The position numbers were made by a program, and so were the translations under genes. Shown here one piece after another: positions 15,549-24,710 of a stretch of 64,000 bases of DNA. Each line of letters opens with the position of its first letter. The stretch's first letter is position 1. The notes beneath the pieces are model-generated. The model saw nothing but the letters and a program-made list of their open reading frames with translations, searched no databases and was not told the origin of the DNA. The DNA comes from Isoptericola sp044389085 (lineage in GTDB: Bacteria > Actinomycetota > Actinomycetes > Actinomycetales > Cellulomonadaceae). The stretch is taken from assembly GCF_044389085.1 (NCBI RefSeq), contig NZ_JBIRXP010000008.1, positions 62,001 to 126,000 of the forward strand. The letters run 5' to 3'.

Positions 15549-16819
15549 AGGGCTCCGATCGTTGCAGGGAGGTCGGGGGCGGAGTCGGGGGCAGCGGTGG
15601 GCCGCGGGCCGGAGCGGCCCGACGGCGCGGCAGGGTCGGGTGCGCCGCGCAGCACGGTCAGTGCGCCACCGACGGCGGCAGCCGTGGTGACCTGGCCGGA
15701 CAGCGCGACCCGAGGCGGGCTGAGGGTACGGCTGAGCGCGTGCTCGGACAGCGCCGCACCGACGATCTCGCGGTACAACGGGCCGGCCGTCGCGAACGCC
15801 GGGCCGGCCAGCAGCACGGTGTCCACGTCGAAGAGGTTGACGAGCACCGTGGCCGCCTGGCCGACGCGGGCTGCCGAACCGGTGAGCAGGCGGACCGCGT
15901 CCGCGTCGCCGCGCAGCGCGGCGCGGGCCACCCGCTCGAAGTCGGCGAGCGTGTCCTCCACGGCACCCCGCACGCCCCAGCGCGCGGCGACGTCGCCGCG
16001 AGCCAGGGCCCGGGCGACGACGGCCGCCGGGCCCGCCTCCGCCTGCGTGCACCCGTCGTTGCCGCAGACACAGGGCGACCGCGCGTCCGGGAGGGAGACG
16101 TGCCCGATCTCGACCGCGTTCGAGGCGCGCCCGCGGTAGGCGGTGCCGTCCACGACGACCGCCCCACCGATTCCCGAGGCCATGTAGACCAGGCCGAAGG
16201 TCTCGGTGTCCAGGTCGCGCGTCCACAGCTCGCCCACGGCCGCTGCGGTGGCGTCGTTCTCCAGCACCACGGGCATCCCGAGCCCCGCGGCCAGGCGCGC
16301 CGTCAGCGGATACCGCTCCCACGCGGGGGTGGGCTGCGCGGTGAGGAGCATGCCGCGTTCGCGGTCCTGCGGGCCGTGGGTCACGAGACCGACGCCGAGG
16401 ACGCGGTCACGCGGCACCCCGGCGCTGGCGAGCAGGTCGCCCACGTGGTCGACGAGCGCCCGGACGGTCTCCTCGGGCGAGCGACGTCCGGAGCCGCGCA
16501 GCCCGGTCGTCGCGATCGTCGTTCCGGCGAAGTCCACCACGACCGCCGTCGTGGACGTCAGGTCGACCTGGATGCCCACGGCGTACCCGGCGTCCGCCGT
16601 GACTCTCAGCAGGCGGCGCGGCTGCCCCCTGCCGCGCCGCTGGACCCCCGTCTCGTGCACGAGCCCGAGGTCCAGCAGACCCCGGACGACGTGCGTGACG
16701 GTCGGGGAGGTGAGCCCCGAGAGCCGGGCCAGCTCCACCCGGCTGATCGTCCCGCGGGTGCGTACCAGATCGAGCAGACGGCGTGACGAGACGACCTGGG
16801 TGGCGCCGTCCAGCAGCAT
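15545..16819 (-). CDS. ROK-family transcriptional regulator
   Basis: 424 residues. An N-terminal winged helix (about 10-70, GTISRVELARLSGLTSPTVT) is fused to a ROK sugar-kinase-like domain. The ROK zinc signature is present: EIGHVS followed by CVCGNDGC. The kinase catalytic segment LENDATAAAVGE is also visible, as in regulators such as NagC, Mlc and XylR that retain sugar binding. ATG 16819 has AAGGAGG 6 nt upstream. It is divergent from the ABC importer operon and first in an operon with the GH36 gene. It is therefore the best candidate repressor of the island, with a sugar inducer that I cannot name. The C-terminal 30 residues are Pro/Ser-rich. Confidence 0.9.
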   Translation of the reverse strand: MLLDGATQVVSSRRLLDLVRTRGTISRVELARLSGLTSPTVTHVVRGLLDLGLVHETGVQRRGRGQPRRLLRVTADAGYAVGIQVDLTSTTAVVVDFAGTTIATTGLRGSGRRSPEETVRALVDHVGDLLASAGVPRDRVLGVGLVTHGPQDRERGMLLTAQPTPAWERYPLTARLAAGLGMPVVLENDATAAAVGELWTRDLDTETFGLVYMASGIGGAVVVDGTAYRGRASNAVEIGHVSLPDARSPCVCGNDGCTQAEAGPAAVVARALARGDVAARWGVRGAVEDTLADFERVARAALRGDADAVRLLTGSAARVGQAATVLVNLFDVDTVLLAGPAFATAGPLYREIVGAALSEHALSRTLSPPRVALSGQVTTAAAVGGALTVLRGAPDPAAPSGRSGPRPTAAPDSAPDLPATIGAL

Positions 16820-16850
16820 GTACCGCCTCCTTGCGTGAGTGACCTACAGC

Positions 16851-16882
16851 ACTTGACCGCTTAAGTTAACCATGGCAAGAAT
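16851..16882 (+). promoter_or_regulatory. ABC importer promoter with AT-rich dyad in the spacer (ROK operator candidate)
   Basis: TTGACC at 16853-16858 and AAGAAT at 16877-16882 are separated by 18 nt and fit a sigma-70-type promoter for the importer operon, with a leader of about 60 nt. The spacer contains TTAAGTTAA (16861-16869), a perfect TTAA-G-TTAA dyad, in a very G+C-rich genome. A repressor bound there would block polymerase. The adjacent divergent ROK gene is the natural candidate. Confidence 0.5.
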
Positions 16883-16949
16883 ACCCATCGAGCGCCGACG
16901 ACGGCGCCGCTGGAGCCGGCACTGGTGCCGGCACGAGAAAGGACCGCAG

Positions 16950-18641
16950 ATGTTCCTCAGGACAGGAATCCGCCGTCGCGGCGCGGTGCTCGCCGGTGTC
17001 GCGGCCCTCGGTCTCGCCCTCGCGGCGTGCTCCGGGGGCGGCTCGGACGGCAGCTCGGGTGGCTCGGGAGCGAGCGCGGACAGCACGCTCGTCGCCTTCA
17101 CGGGGGCGGGGGAGTACCAGATCAACTTCAACCCGTTCTCGCCGTCGCGCGTCGGCGGACTCGGCACCACCTACGAGTCGCTCTTCTTCTTCAACAAGGC
17201 CAAGGTCGGTGACCCGGTCCCGCTCCTCGGCACCGAGTTCTCGTGGAACGACGACGGCACGGAGCTCACCGTCTCGCTGCGGGAGGGCGTCACCTGGAGC
17301 GACGGCGAACCGTTCACGGCCGAGGACGTCGCCTTCACGTTCACGATGCTCAAGGAGAACCCCGCCATCAACAACGGCGGCTTCGACGGCACCGCCGAGG
17401 CGGTGGACGACCTGACGGTCAGGTTCACCTTCGACAGCCCGGCGTTCGTCAAGGGCCCGGACGTCCTCCAGGGCGCGATCGTCCCCGAGCACCTGTGGAA
17501 GGACATCAACCCCACCGAGGACGTCATCGAGGAGCCGGTGGGCACGGGGGCCTACGTGCTCAGCGAGTTCAAGCCGCAGGCCTTCACCATGACGGCGAAC
17601 CCTGACTACTGGGGCGGCGAGCCCCAGGTGAAGAACGTGCGCTTCGTCGCGCTCGCGGGCAACCAGGCCGGCGCCGACGGCATCGCGGCGGGCACCATCG
17701 ACTGGCAGACCAGCCCCATCCCGGACATCCAGAACACCAACAAGAACTTCCCCGACTACGACCACTTCACCCAGAACCAGAACCAGATGGTGCTGGCCAC
17801 CTGCTCCAGCGCGGAGCTGGGCTGCGAAGGCCCGCAGACCGACCCCGCCGTGCGTCACGCGCTCTACTACGCGATCGACCGCACGCAGCTCAACAAGCTC
17901 GCGTTCATGGAGACGGCGTCCGAGATGTCGCCGACCTTCGCGCTGACCCCCAGCCAGGACTCGTTCGTCTCCGCGTCCGTCGAGGAGAAGCAGGTCCCCA
18001 TGACGGCGGACCCGGCGAAGGCCGGGGAGATCCTCGAGGAGGCCGGCTGGGCCAAGGGCTCGGACGGCATCTACGCGAAGGACGGCGAGCGCCTGTCGCT
18101 CACCGTCGAGGTGGTCACCGGGTGGACCGACTACATCACCGCGATCGACGCGATCACCTCCCAGGCGGAGGCCGCGGGCATCGAGGTCAAGGGCGCGCAG
18201 TCCTCGTGGAACGAGTGGACCGAGCGCAAGGGCCAGGGCAACTTCCAGCTCGCGATCGACTCGCTGTGGCAGGGACCGGCCCCCGACCCGTACTACCTCT
18301 ACAACTACTTCTTCGACTCCAAGTCGGGCGCGAAGGTCGGCGAGTCGGCGGGGAACAACTTCTCCCGCTACGACAACCCGAAGGTCGACAAGGCCCTCGA
18401 GGAGCTCGCCAAGCTCCCGCTCGACGACGCGGCGGCGCGCCAGCCGCACTTCGACACGATCCAGGGCGAGATCGTCCGCGACATGCCGTACATCCCGGTC
18501 CTGACGGGTGGCACGACGAGCATCTGGAACACGGCCGAGTTCACGGGCTGGCCGTCGGAGGACGACCTGTACGCCTTCCCGGCCGTCTGGTCCGCGTTCG
18601 ACGCCGCCGAGATCTTCAAGAAGATCGCGCCCCAGGGCTGA
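16950..18641 (+). CDS. ABC transporter substrate-binding lipoprotein, family 5 (oligosaccharide/peptide type)
   Basis: 563 residues from ATG 16950 with AAAGGA upstream. Signal peptide with lipobox LAAC (Cys27), followed by a short Gly/Ser linker. The body is a family 5 solute-binding protein (TYESLFFFNKAK, LREGVTWSDGEPFTAEDVAFT, VGTGAYVLSEFKPQAFTM, DPAVRHALYYAIDR). Family 5 proteins bind peptides or nickel, but members beside glycosidases, as in Thermotoga mannan loci, bind oligosaccharides. It heads a co-directional set of two permeases, two ATPases, GH42 and GH2 genes, which argues for a galactose/mannose oligosaccharide ligand. It is anchored outside the membrane. The precise ligand is inferred. 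Confidence 0.9.
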   Translation: MFLRTGIRRRGAVLAGVAALGLALAACSGGGSDGSSGGSGASADSTLVAFTGAGEYQINFNPFSPSRVGGLGTTYESLFFFNKAKVGDPVPLLGTEFSWNDDGTELTVSLREGVTWSDGEPFTAEDVAFTFTMLKENPAINNGGFDGTAEAVDDLTVRFTFDSPAFVKGPDVLQGAIVPEHLWKDINPTEDVIEEPVGTGAYVLSEFKPQAFTMTANPDYWGGEPQVKNVRFVALAGNQAGADGIAAGTIDWQTSPIPDIQNTNKNFPDYDHFTQNQNQMVLATCSSAELGCEGPQTDPAVRHALYYAIDRTQLNKLAFMETASEMSPTFALTPSQDSFVSASVEEKQVPMTADPAKAGEILEEAGWAKGSDGIYAKDGERLSLTVEVVTGWTDYITAIDAITSQAEAAGIEVKGAQSSWNEWTERKGQGNFQLAIDSLWQGPAPDPYYLYNYFFDSKSGAKVGESAGNNFSRYDNPKVDKALEELAKLPLDDAAARQPHFDTIQGEIVRDMPYIPVLTGGTTSIWNTAEFTGWPSEDDLYAFPAVWSAFDAAEIFKKIAPQG

Positions 18642-18674
18642 CCGGCCCGAGCCGTCGCCCCCGAAGGAGGACCT

Positions 18675-19664
18675 GTGAGTTACATCTGGCGCAAGCTGGG
18701 CTTCTACGCGGTGGCCCTGTGGGCCGCGCTGACGCTGAACTTCGCGATCCCGCGCATGCTGCCGGGCAACCCTGTCGACATCCTGCTGGCGAAGCTGCAG
18801 CAGCGCGGTGGCACTCCGACCGAGGAGACCCGGCAGGCCTACGCGCTCCTCCTCGGGGGCGACGACTCCGACCCCTTGTGGGTCCAGTACGTCGACTACC
18901 TGAAGAACCTCGCCCAGGGCGACCTGGGTGTCTCGGTGAGCTTCTACCCCGCCAAGGTCTCGGACGTCATCTTCCAGTCCCTGCCGTGGACGGTGGTGCT
19001 CGTCGGGCTCGCGACCGTGATGGCCGCGCTGCTCGGGGTGCTCCTCGGCGCACTCGTCGGGTGGAAGCCGGGAACGTGGCTCGACTCGCTCGTCCCCGCC
19101 ACCACGCTCCTGGCGGCCGTCCCGTACTTCTGGCTCGCGCTGATCCTCGCGTACTTCCTCGGACGCGTCCTGCAGTGGCTCCCCATGCAGGGTGGGTACG
19201 ACGTCGCGCTGACGCCCGGTTGGAACGGCGAGTTCCTCGCCTCGGCGATCGAGTACGGCACGCTGCCGGCCCTCACGATCGTGCTCGCCTCCATCGGCGG
19301 TTGGCTGCTGGGCATGCGCAACATGATGGTCTCGACCCTGTCGGAGGACTACGTCCTGACGGCCGAGGCGAAGGGGCTCGCCCCGCGCAAGATCCTGCGC
19401 TCCTACGCGTCGCGCAACGCCGTCCTGCCGTCCATCGCGGGCTTCGCGATCTCCCTCGGGTTCGTCGTGTCCGGGTCGGTCATTACCGAGTACGTGTTCT
19501 CGTACCCGGGCATCGGCAGCCGGCTGCTCACCGCGGTCACGAACAACGACTACGCGCTCATGCAAGGCATGTTCCTGTTCATCACCCTCGCCGTCCTCGG
19601 AGCGAACCTCGTGGTCGACCTCCTGTACGGCCTCATCGACCCGCGCACCCGCGCGCGGTCCTGA
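18675..19664 (+). CDS. ABC transporter permease (DppB/OppB type)
   Basis: 329 residues from GTG 18675, with GAAGGAGG just upstream. An N-terminal membrane helix is followed by a periplasmic loop and five further helices. The characteristic start FAIPRMLPGNPVD and the cytoplasmic EAA loop (DYVLTAEAKGLAPRKILRSYASRNAVLPS) identify the first permease of a family-5 importer. The final segment ends in LLYGLIDPRTRARS, typical of this class. It lies 33 nt after the binding-protein gene and 13 nt before the second permease, and will pair with that permease in the membrane. Confidence 0.93.
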   Translation: MSYIWRKLGFYAVALWAALTLNFAIPRMLPGNPVDILLAKLQQRGGTPTEETRQAYALLLGGDDSDPLWVQYVDYLKNLAQGDLGVSVSFYPAKVSDVIFQSLPWTVVLVGLATVMAALLGVLLGALVGWKPGTWLDSLVPATTLLAAVPYFWLALILAYFLGRVLQWLPMQGGYDVALTPGWNGEFLASAIEYGTLPALTIVLASIGGWLLGMRNMMVSTLSEDYVLTAEAKGLAPRKILRSYASRNAVLPSIAGFAISLGFVVSGSVITEYVFSYPGIGSRLLTAVTNNDYALMQGMFLFITLAVLGANLVVDLLYGLIDPRTRARS

Positions 19665-19677
19665 CGGAGGTGCCCCG

Positions 19678-20742
19678 ATGACCAACGTCACCCCAGCGAC
19701 CGAGCCGTCCGTCGCGGACGCCGTCGAGTCGCTCGCACCCGAGGCGTCGAGCTCACGACGGCCGCGCGACGGCTGGCGCATGCTCCTGCCGACCATGACG
19801 CCGTGGCTCGGGATCGGCCTGTTCCTCGTGGCCGCCATCACCCTGTTCGGCACGATCGCGCCCTACTTCGTCGGCGATCCGCAGCAGATCCGCGACATCG
19901 GCCTCACGCCGCCGTCCTCCGAGTTCATCCTGGGGACCACCCAGACGGGCCAGGACGTGTTCGCCCAGCTCGCCTACGCGACTCGCGGCTCGCTGCAGAT
20001 CGGCCTGCTGGTGGGCGTGCTCGCCACCGTGCTCTCCTGCTTCTTCGGCATCTACGGCGCCTACCGCGGCGGCGCGGTGGCTGAGAGCTTCTCCTTGTTC
20101 GCGAACGTCATGCTCGTCATCCCGGGCCTGCCGCTCGTCATCGTGATCTCGGGTTTCGTCCCGCGGGAGAGCCGAGGGCTGTGGACCATCGGCGTGGTGC
20201 TCGCCATCACGAGCTGGGCCGCCTCGGCCCGCGTGCTGCACGCGCAGACGCTCTCGGTCCGCAACCGGGACTACGTCGCCGCGTCGAGGGTGTCGGGCGA
20301 GAAGCCCTGGCGCGTGATCATCGTGGAGATCCTCCCGAACCTGCTGCCCGTCATCGCGTCGCAGTTCGTGTTCGCGGTGATCGCCGCGATCCTCGGCGAG
20401 GCGGGCCTGTCGTTCATCGGGCTCGGCGCCTCCAACTCGGCGACGCTCGGCACGATGCTGTTCTACGCGCAGAACGGCTTCGCGCTCTCCCTCGGCGCCT
20501 GGTGGTGGTTCGCGCCGCCCGGCCTCATGATCGCGCTGTTCGGCATGGGGTTGTCGCTCATCAACTTCTCGATCGACGAGATCATCAACCCCAAGCTCAA
20601 GAACCTGCGCCAGCACCGCAAGCGTGCCCGCCGGGCGGCGCGCCTCGAGCGCGAGCTCGCCCGCGCGAACCGCCGCACGCGCCCGCAGGCCCCCGAGGCG
20701 GTCCGCGACGCGGACGCCGAGAAGGAGGTGTCCTCCCGATGA
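19678..20742 (+). CDS. ABC transporter permease (DppC/OppC type)
   Basis: 354 residues, ATG 19678 after GACGGAGG. The cytoplasmic N-terminus (about 35 residues) leads to a first helix (MTPWLGIGLFLVAAITLFG), then the TTQTGQDVFAQLAYATRGSL segment seen in DppC-type permeases, and an EAA loop (NRDYVAASRVSGEKPWRVI). The C-terminal 45 residues are very basic (RQHRKRARRAARLERELARA) and should remain in the cytoplasm. The stop overlaps the ATPase start by 4 nt. It forms the channel with the preceding permease. Confidence 0.93.
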   Translation: MTNVTPATEPSVADAVESLAPEASSSRRPRDGWRMLLPTMTPWLGIGLFLVAAITLFGTIAPYFVGDPQQIRDIGLTPPSSEFILGTTQTGQDVFAQLAYATRGSLQIGLLVGVLATVLSCFFGIYGAYRGGAVAESFSLFANVMLVIPGLPLVIVISGFVPRESRGLWTIGVVLAITSWAASARVLHAQTLSVRNRDYVAASRVSGEKPWRVIIVEILPNLLPVIASQFVFAVIAAILGEAGLSFIGLGASNSATLGTMLFYAQNGFALSLGAWWWFAPPGLMIALFGMGLSLINFSIDEIINPKLKNLRQHRKRARRAARLERELARANRRTRPQAPEAVRDADAEKEVSSR

Positions 20743-21665
20743 CGACGCTGCTGCAGGACGGCGACGTGCGCGCCGCCCGGGACCGGTCCGCGCCGGTGCT
20801 CACGGTCGACGACCTCACCGTCGTCTACGAGGTGGAGGAGCCCGTCACTGCCGTCCGGAACGCCAGCCTCACGTTGCACCGGGGCGAGATCCTGGGGCTG
20901 GCGGGGGAGTCGGGCTGCGGCAAGACGACGCTCGCCTACGCGGTGAACCGGCTGCACCGCCCGCCGGCCCGGATCGCGTCGGGGAGCATCACGTTCCACG
21001 ACCGGGACGGCACCGACGTCGACGTGCTCGCCCTGGAGGACACGCAGCTGCGCGCCTTCCGCTGGGACAAGCTGTCGATGGTGTTCCAGGGGGCGATGAA
21101 CGCCCTCAACCCTGTGACCACCGTGCGGGCCCAGCTGCGCGACACCCTGCTTGCCCACCGGCCCGGCATGTCGCGTGCCGAGGTGCGACGGCGGTCGGAG
21201 GAGGTGCTGAACCGCGTCGGTGTCGACCCGCGCCGGCTCGGCTCCTACGCGCACGAGCTGTCGGGAGGCATGCGCCAGCGCGTGATGATCGCGATGGCGA
21301 TGCTGCTGCAGCCGCAGATCATGATCATGGACGAGCCGACGACGGCGCTCGACGTCGTCGTCCAGCGCGACATCCTGCGCGAGATCGTGCGGCTGCGCGA
21401 CGAGCTCGAGTTCGCGGTCGTGTTCATCACCCACGACCTGCCGCTGCTGCTGGAGATCAGCGACCGGATCGCGGTCATGCTCGAGGGCGAGATCGTCGAG
21501 CTCGACGAGGCCGACCGCCTCTACCGCGACGCGCGCCACCCGTACACCCGCAAGCTGCTCGGCTCCTTTCCCAGCCTGTCGGGGGAGCGCGGCGGCTTCA
21601 TCCGCAGCGGGGCCGACCCGCACGCCGCCGGCGCCGCCGGCGAGACCGAGGAGGACCGAGCATGA
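20739..21665 (+). CDS. ABC transporter ATP-binding protein (DppD/OppD type)
   Basis: 308 residues from ATG 20739. Walker A GESGCGKTT (about 51-59), signature ELSGGMRQRV, Walker B IMIMDEPTTALD, and the switch His in FITHDLPLL are all intact. The C-terminal RHPYTRKLLGSFPSL is the oligopeptide/dipeptide-type extension of this ATPase group. It energises the importer from the cytoplasmic side as one half of a heterodimer with the next gene, which it overlaps by 4 nt (ATGA). Confidence 0.93.
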   Translation: MTTLLQDGDVRAARDRSAPVLTVDDLTVVYEVEEPVTAVRNASLTLHRGEILGLAGESGCGKTTLAYAVNRLHRPPARIASGSITFHDRDGTDVDVLALEDTQLRAFRWDKLSMVFQGAMNALNPVTTVRAQLRDTLLAHRPGMSRAEVRRRSEEVLNRVGVDPRRLGSYAHELSGGMRQRVMIAMAMLLQPQIMIMDEPTTALDVVVQRDILREIVRLRDELEFAVVFITHDLPLLLEISDRIAVMLEGEIVELDEADRLYRDARHPYTRKLLGSFPSLSGERGGFIRSGADPHAAGAAGETEEDRA

Positions 21666-22576
21666 CCCGCGTCCACGTGTCCGACCTGGTCAAGGACTAC
21701 ACGATCCGCTCCGGCCTGCGCCGCGCGCGGCTGCGCGCCGTCGACCACGTGAGCCTGGACCTCGTCGCCGGCCGCACGGTGGCGCTCGTGGGGGAGTCCG
21801 GCTCGGGCAAGTCCACGATCGCGAAGATCCTCACCCGCATGGAGACCCCGACGTCGGGCACGGTGGACGTGCGACTCGACGACGACACCCCGGTGCGGGG
21901 CTCGCTCTACCGCCGCCAGGTGCAGATGGTCTTCCAGGACCCCTTCGCCTCCCTCAACCCGTTCCACTCGATCGAGCACCACATCGCCCGGCCCCTGCGG
22001 ATCCACCAGCGCACCCGCACCGCCGACGAGACGCACGAGCGGGTGCTCGAGATGCTCGAGCGGGTCAACCTCACCCCCGCGGCCTCGATCGCCCCGCGGC
22101 GCCCGCACGAGCTGTCCGGTGGGCAGCGCCAGCGCGTCGCGATCGCCCGTGCGCTCGCCCCGGGCGCCCAGGTGCTCATCGCCGACGAGCCGGTCTCGAT
22201 GCTCGACGTGTCGATCCGGCTGGGGGTGCTGAACCTGCTCGGACGGCTCCAGCGCGAGGACCGGCTCGCCGTCCTGTACATCACGCACGACCTGGCCACG
22301 GCCCGGCACTTCTCCGACGAGATCGTCGTGCTCTACCGGGGCCGCGTCGTGGAGCGTGGCCCGTCGGACGCCGTCATCCTCGACCCGCACCACGACTACA
22401 CGAAGCTGCTCGCCATGGCCGCCCCCGACCCGGAGCGCGTGGACCGGGTGACCCTCGCGCAGGACCCCGTGGACCGCGCGGCCATCGACAACAGCGAGTG
22501 CTACGACCACTTCGCGGGGCAGTGGGTGGAGGCCGGGGTCCCGGCGGACCGGGCGCGCCAGCGGAGCGCGTCGTGA
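21662..22576 (+). CDS. ABC transporter ATP-binding protein (DppF/OppF type)
   Basis: 304 residues. Walker A GESGSGKST, signature ELSGGQRQRV, Walker B VLIADEPVSMLD and switch His in YITHDLAT are intact. A long insert-free nucleotide-binding domain is followed by an OppF-type tail with HHDYTKLLAMAAPDP and a Cys-containing end (NSECYDHFAGQWVEAG). It partners the preceding ATPase. The stop overlaps the GTG start of the GH42 gene (GTGA), so transport and hydrolysis genes are translationally coupled. Confidence 0.93.
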   Translation: MTRVHVSDLVKDYTIRSGLRRARLRAVDHVSLDLVAGRTVALVGESGSGKSTIAKILTRMETPTSGTVDVRLDDDTPVRGSLYRRQVQMVFQDPFASLNPFHSIEHHIARPLRIHQRTRTADETHERVLEMLERVNLTPAASIAPRRPHELSGGQRQRVAIARALAPGAQVLIADEPVSMLDVSIRLGVLNLLGRLQREDRLAVLYITHDLATARHFSDEIVVLYRGRVVERGPSDAVILDPHHDYTKLLAMAAPDPERVDRVTLAQDPVDRAAIDNSECYDHFAGQWVEAGVPADRARQRSAS

Positions 22577-24628
22577 CGGTGGCCCCGCCTGTCGTCTGGC
22601 CGACCTCCGGGCTGACCTACGGCGGGGACCACAACCCGGAGCAGTGGCCCCGGGAGGTGTGGGACGAGGACGTGCGCCTCATGCGGGAGGCCGGCGTGAA
22701 CCTCGTGACCCTGGGGGGTGTTCGCGTGGGGCACGGTCGAGACCGCCGACGGCGTGCGGGACTGGTCGTGGCTCGACGACGCCGTCGGCCTCCTACACGA
22801 CCACGGGATCGGTGTCGACCTCGCGACGCCCACGGCCGCGCCGCCGAGCTGGCTCTTGACCGCCCACCCCGACGTCGCGCCCGTGCTCGCCGACGGGTAC
22901 CGGGAGCCGGCGGGCGGGCGCAACGCCTGGTGCCCCGAGTCCGCGGTGTACCGCCGGTACGCGCTGCGTCACGTGGAGGAGCTGGCCCGCCGCTACGGCC
23001 GGCACCCCGCCGTGCGTCTGTGGCACGTGGGCAACGAGCTCGGCGGCGGCAACGCGCGCTGCCACTGCGACGACTCGGCGGCCGGCTTCCGTCGGTGGCT
23101 GCGCGAGCGGCACGGCACGCTGGAGGCCGTGAACGAGGCGTGGGGCACCGCGCAGTGGGGGCACCGCTACGGCACCTGGGAGGAGATCATGCCGCCCCGG
23201 GGCCGGCACGGCGCCCCCAACCCGGGGCTGTTCCTCGACTTCGAGCGCTACTCCTCCGACGCGCTGCTCGCGCACTACCTCGCGGAGAAGGAGGTGATCG
23301 TCCGGCACTCGGCCGTGCCCGTGACGACCAACCTCATGGTCGGCGCGGGCGCCCAGGTGGTCGACTACGCCTCCTGGGCCCCGCACACCGCTGTCGCGGC
23401 GAACGACCACTACACGCTGGTCGGCCACGACCCCGGCGCCGGCCCGTTCCGCGAGCACGACCTCGCGTTCGCGGGCGACCGGATGCGGGGCATGTCGGCG
23501 CCCGGCCGCCCCTGGCTGCTCATGGAGAGCTCGACCGGCGGGCCGAGCTGGCAGCGCCGCAACCGTGCCAAGGACCCGGGCGAGATCGCGCGGCACTCCC
23601 TCGGGCACGTGGCCCGCGGCTCCGACGGCGTGATGTTCTTCCAGTGGCGCGCCTCGCGGACCGGGGCCGAGCAGTTCCACTCGGCGATGCTTCCGCACAG
23701 CGGCACCCGCTCGCGGGTGTGGCGGGAGGTCGTCGAGCTCGGCGGGCACCTGAAAGCCCTCGGAGAGGTCGCCGGGACGGTCATGGAGCCCGCCCGGGCT
23801 GCGATGGTCGTCGACGACGCCGCGGGGTGGGCGCTCCAGCACGGGCTCAAGCCGCACCGGGAGCTGTCGTACGGGCGCGAGCTGCGCGCCTGGCACCGGG
23901 CGCTGTGGGACCGGCAGGTCGTGTGCGACGTCGTGCCGCCGGGCGCCGACCTGGACGGCTACGACCTGGTGGTCGTGCCGGCGCTCCTGGTGGTCGACGA
24001 CGCCGAGGCGGCGCGGCTCGCGGCCGTCCCGGCGCGCGGCGGCACGCTTGTCGTGACCTACCTGTCGGGCGTGTGCGACGAGCACGCGCGCGTGCGCCCC
24101 GGCGGCGCCCCGGGCGCGTTCGCCGACGTGCTCGGCGTATGGACCGACGAGCTCTACCCGCTGCAGGAGACCCAGCGGGTGCGGCTCGACGACGGGAGCG
24201 TCGTGGCGGACTGGACCGAGCGTGTCGTGCTCGACGGTGCGGAGGCGGTGGTGCGGTACGCGGACAGCTCGCTCGCGGGCGGTCCGGCCGTGACCCGGCG
24301 CAGCGTCGCCGGCCCGCAGGGGGTCACGGGCAGCGCCTGGTACGTCTCGGCCGCCCTGCCGCCCGACGGCGTGGGCCGCGTCGTGGACCGGCTCGTCGCC
24401 GAGGCCGGGCTGCCGCGCGTCGTCGAGGCCGACCCCGGGGTGGAGGCCGTGCGGCGGGTCGGGGAGGATCGGTCCTACCTGTTCCTGCTCAACCACACCG
24501 ACACCGAGCGGAAGGTCGACGCCGAGGGCCACGACCTGCTCACCGGCGACGACGTCGGCCCCGTCACGACCCTGCGCCCCGGCGGCGTGCGCGTGCTGCG
24601 CGAGCCGGCCCGCCCCGCCTCCCTCTGA
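22573..24628 (+). CDS. GH42 beta-galactosidase, reading frame broken at a G6 run
   Basis: The frame from GTG 22573 gives the GH42 N-terminus (TYGGDHNPEQWPREVWDEDV, then MREAGVNLVTLG) and is lost at the six Gs at 22713-22718. Removing one G restores the rest (FAWGTVETADGVRDWSWLDD) without another stop to 24628, for a protein near 685 residues. The acid/base Glu lies in HVGNELGG and the nucleophile Glu in WLLMESSTG. With one extra G the enzyme would be truncated after about 50 residues. A sequencing or assembly error in a G run is more likely than a true pseudogene, because everything downstream is intact and other G runs in this assembly are bad. It would remove beta-linked galactose from imported oligosaccharides. 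Confidence 0.85.
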
Positions 24629-24710
24629 CGCCCCGCCGCCCCGCCGACGCCCGCCGACCGACCGGCCCGTCCGCACCCCTGACCCGACCGACCGAACCAG
24701 AGGACCACCG

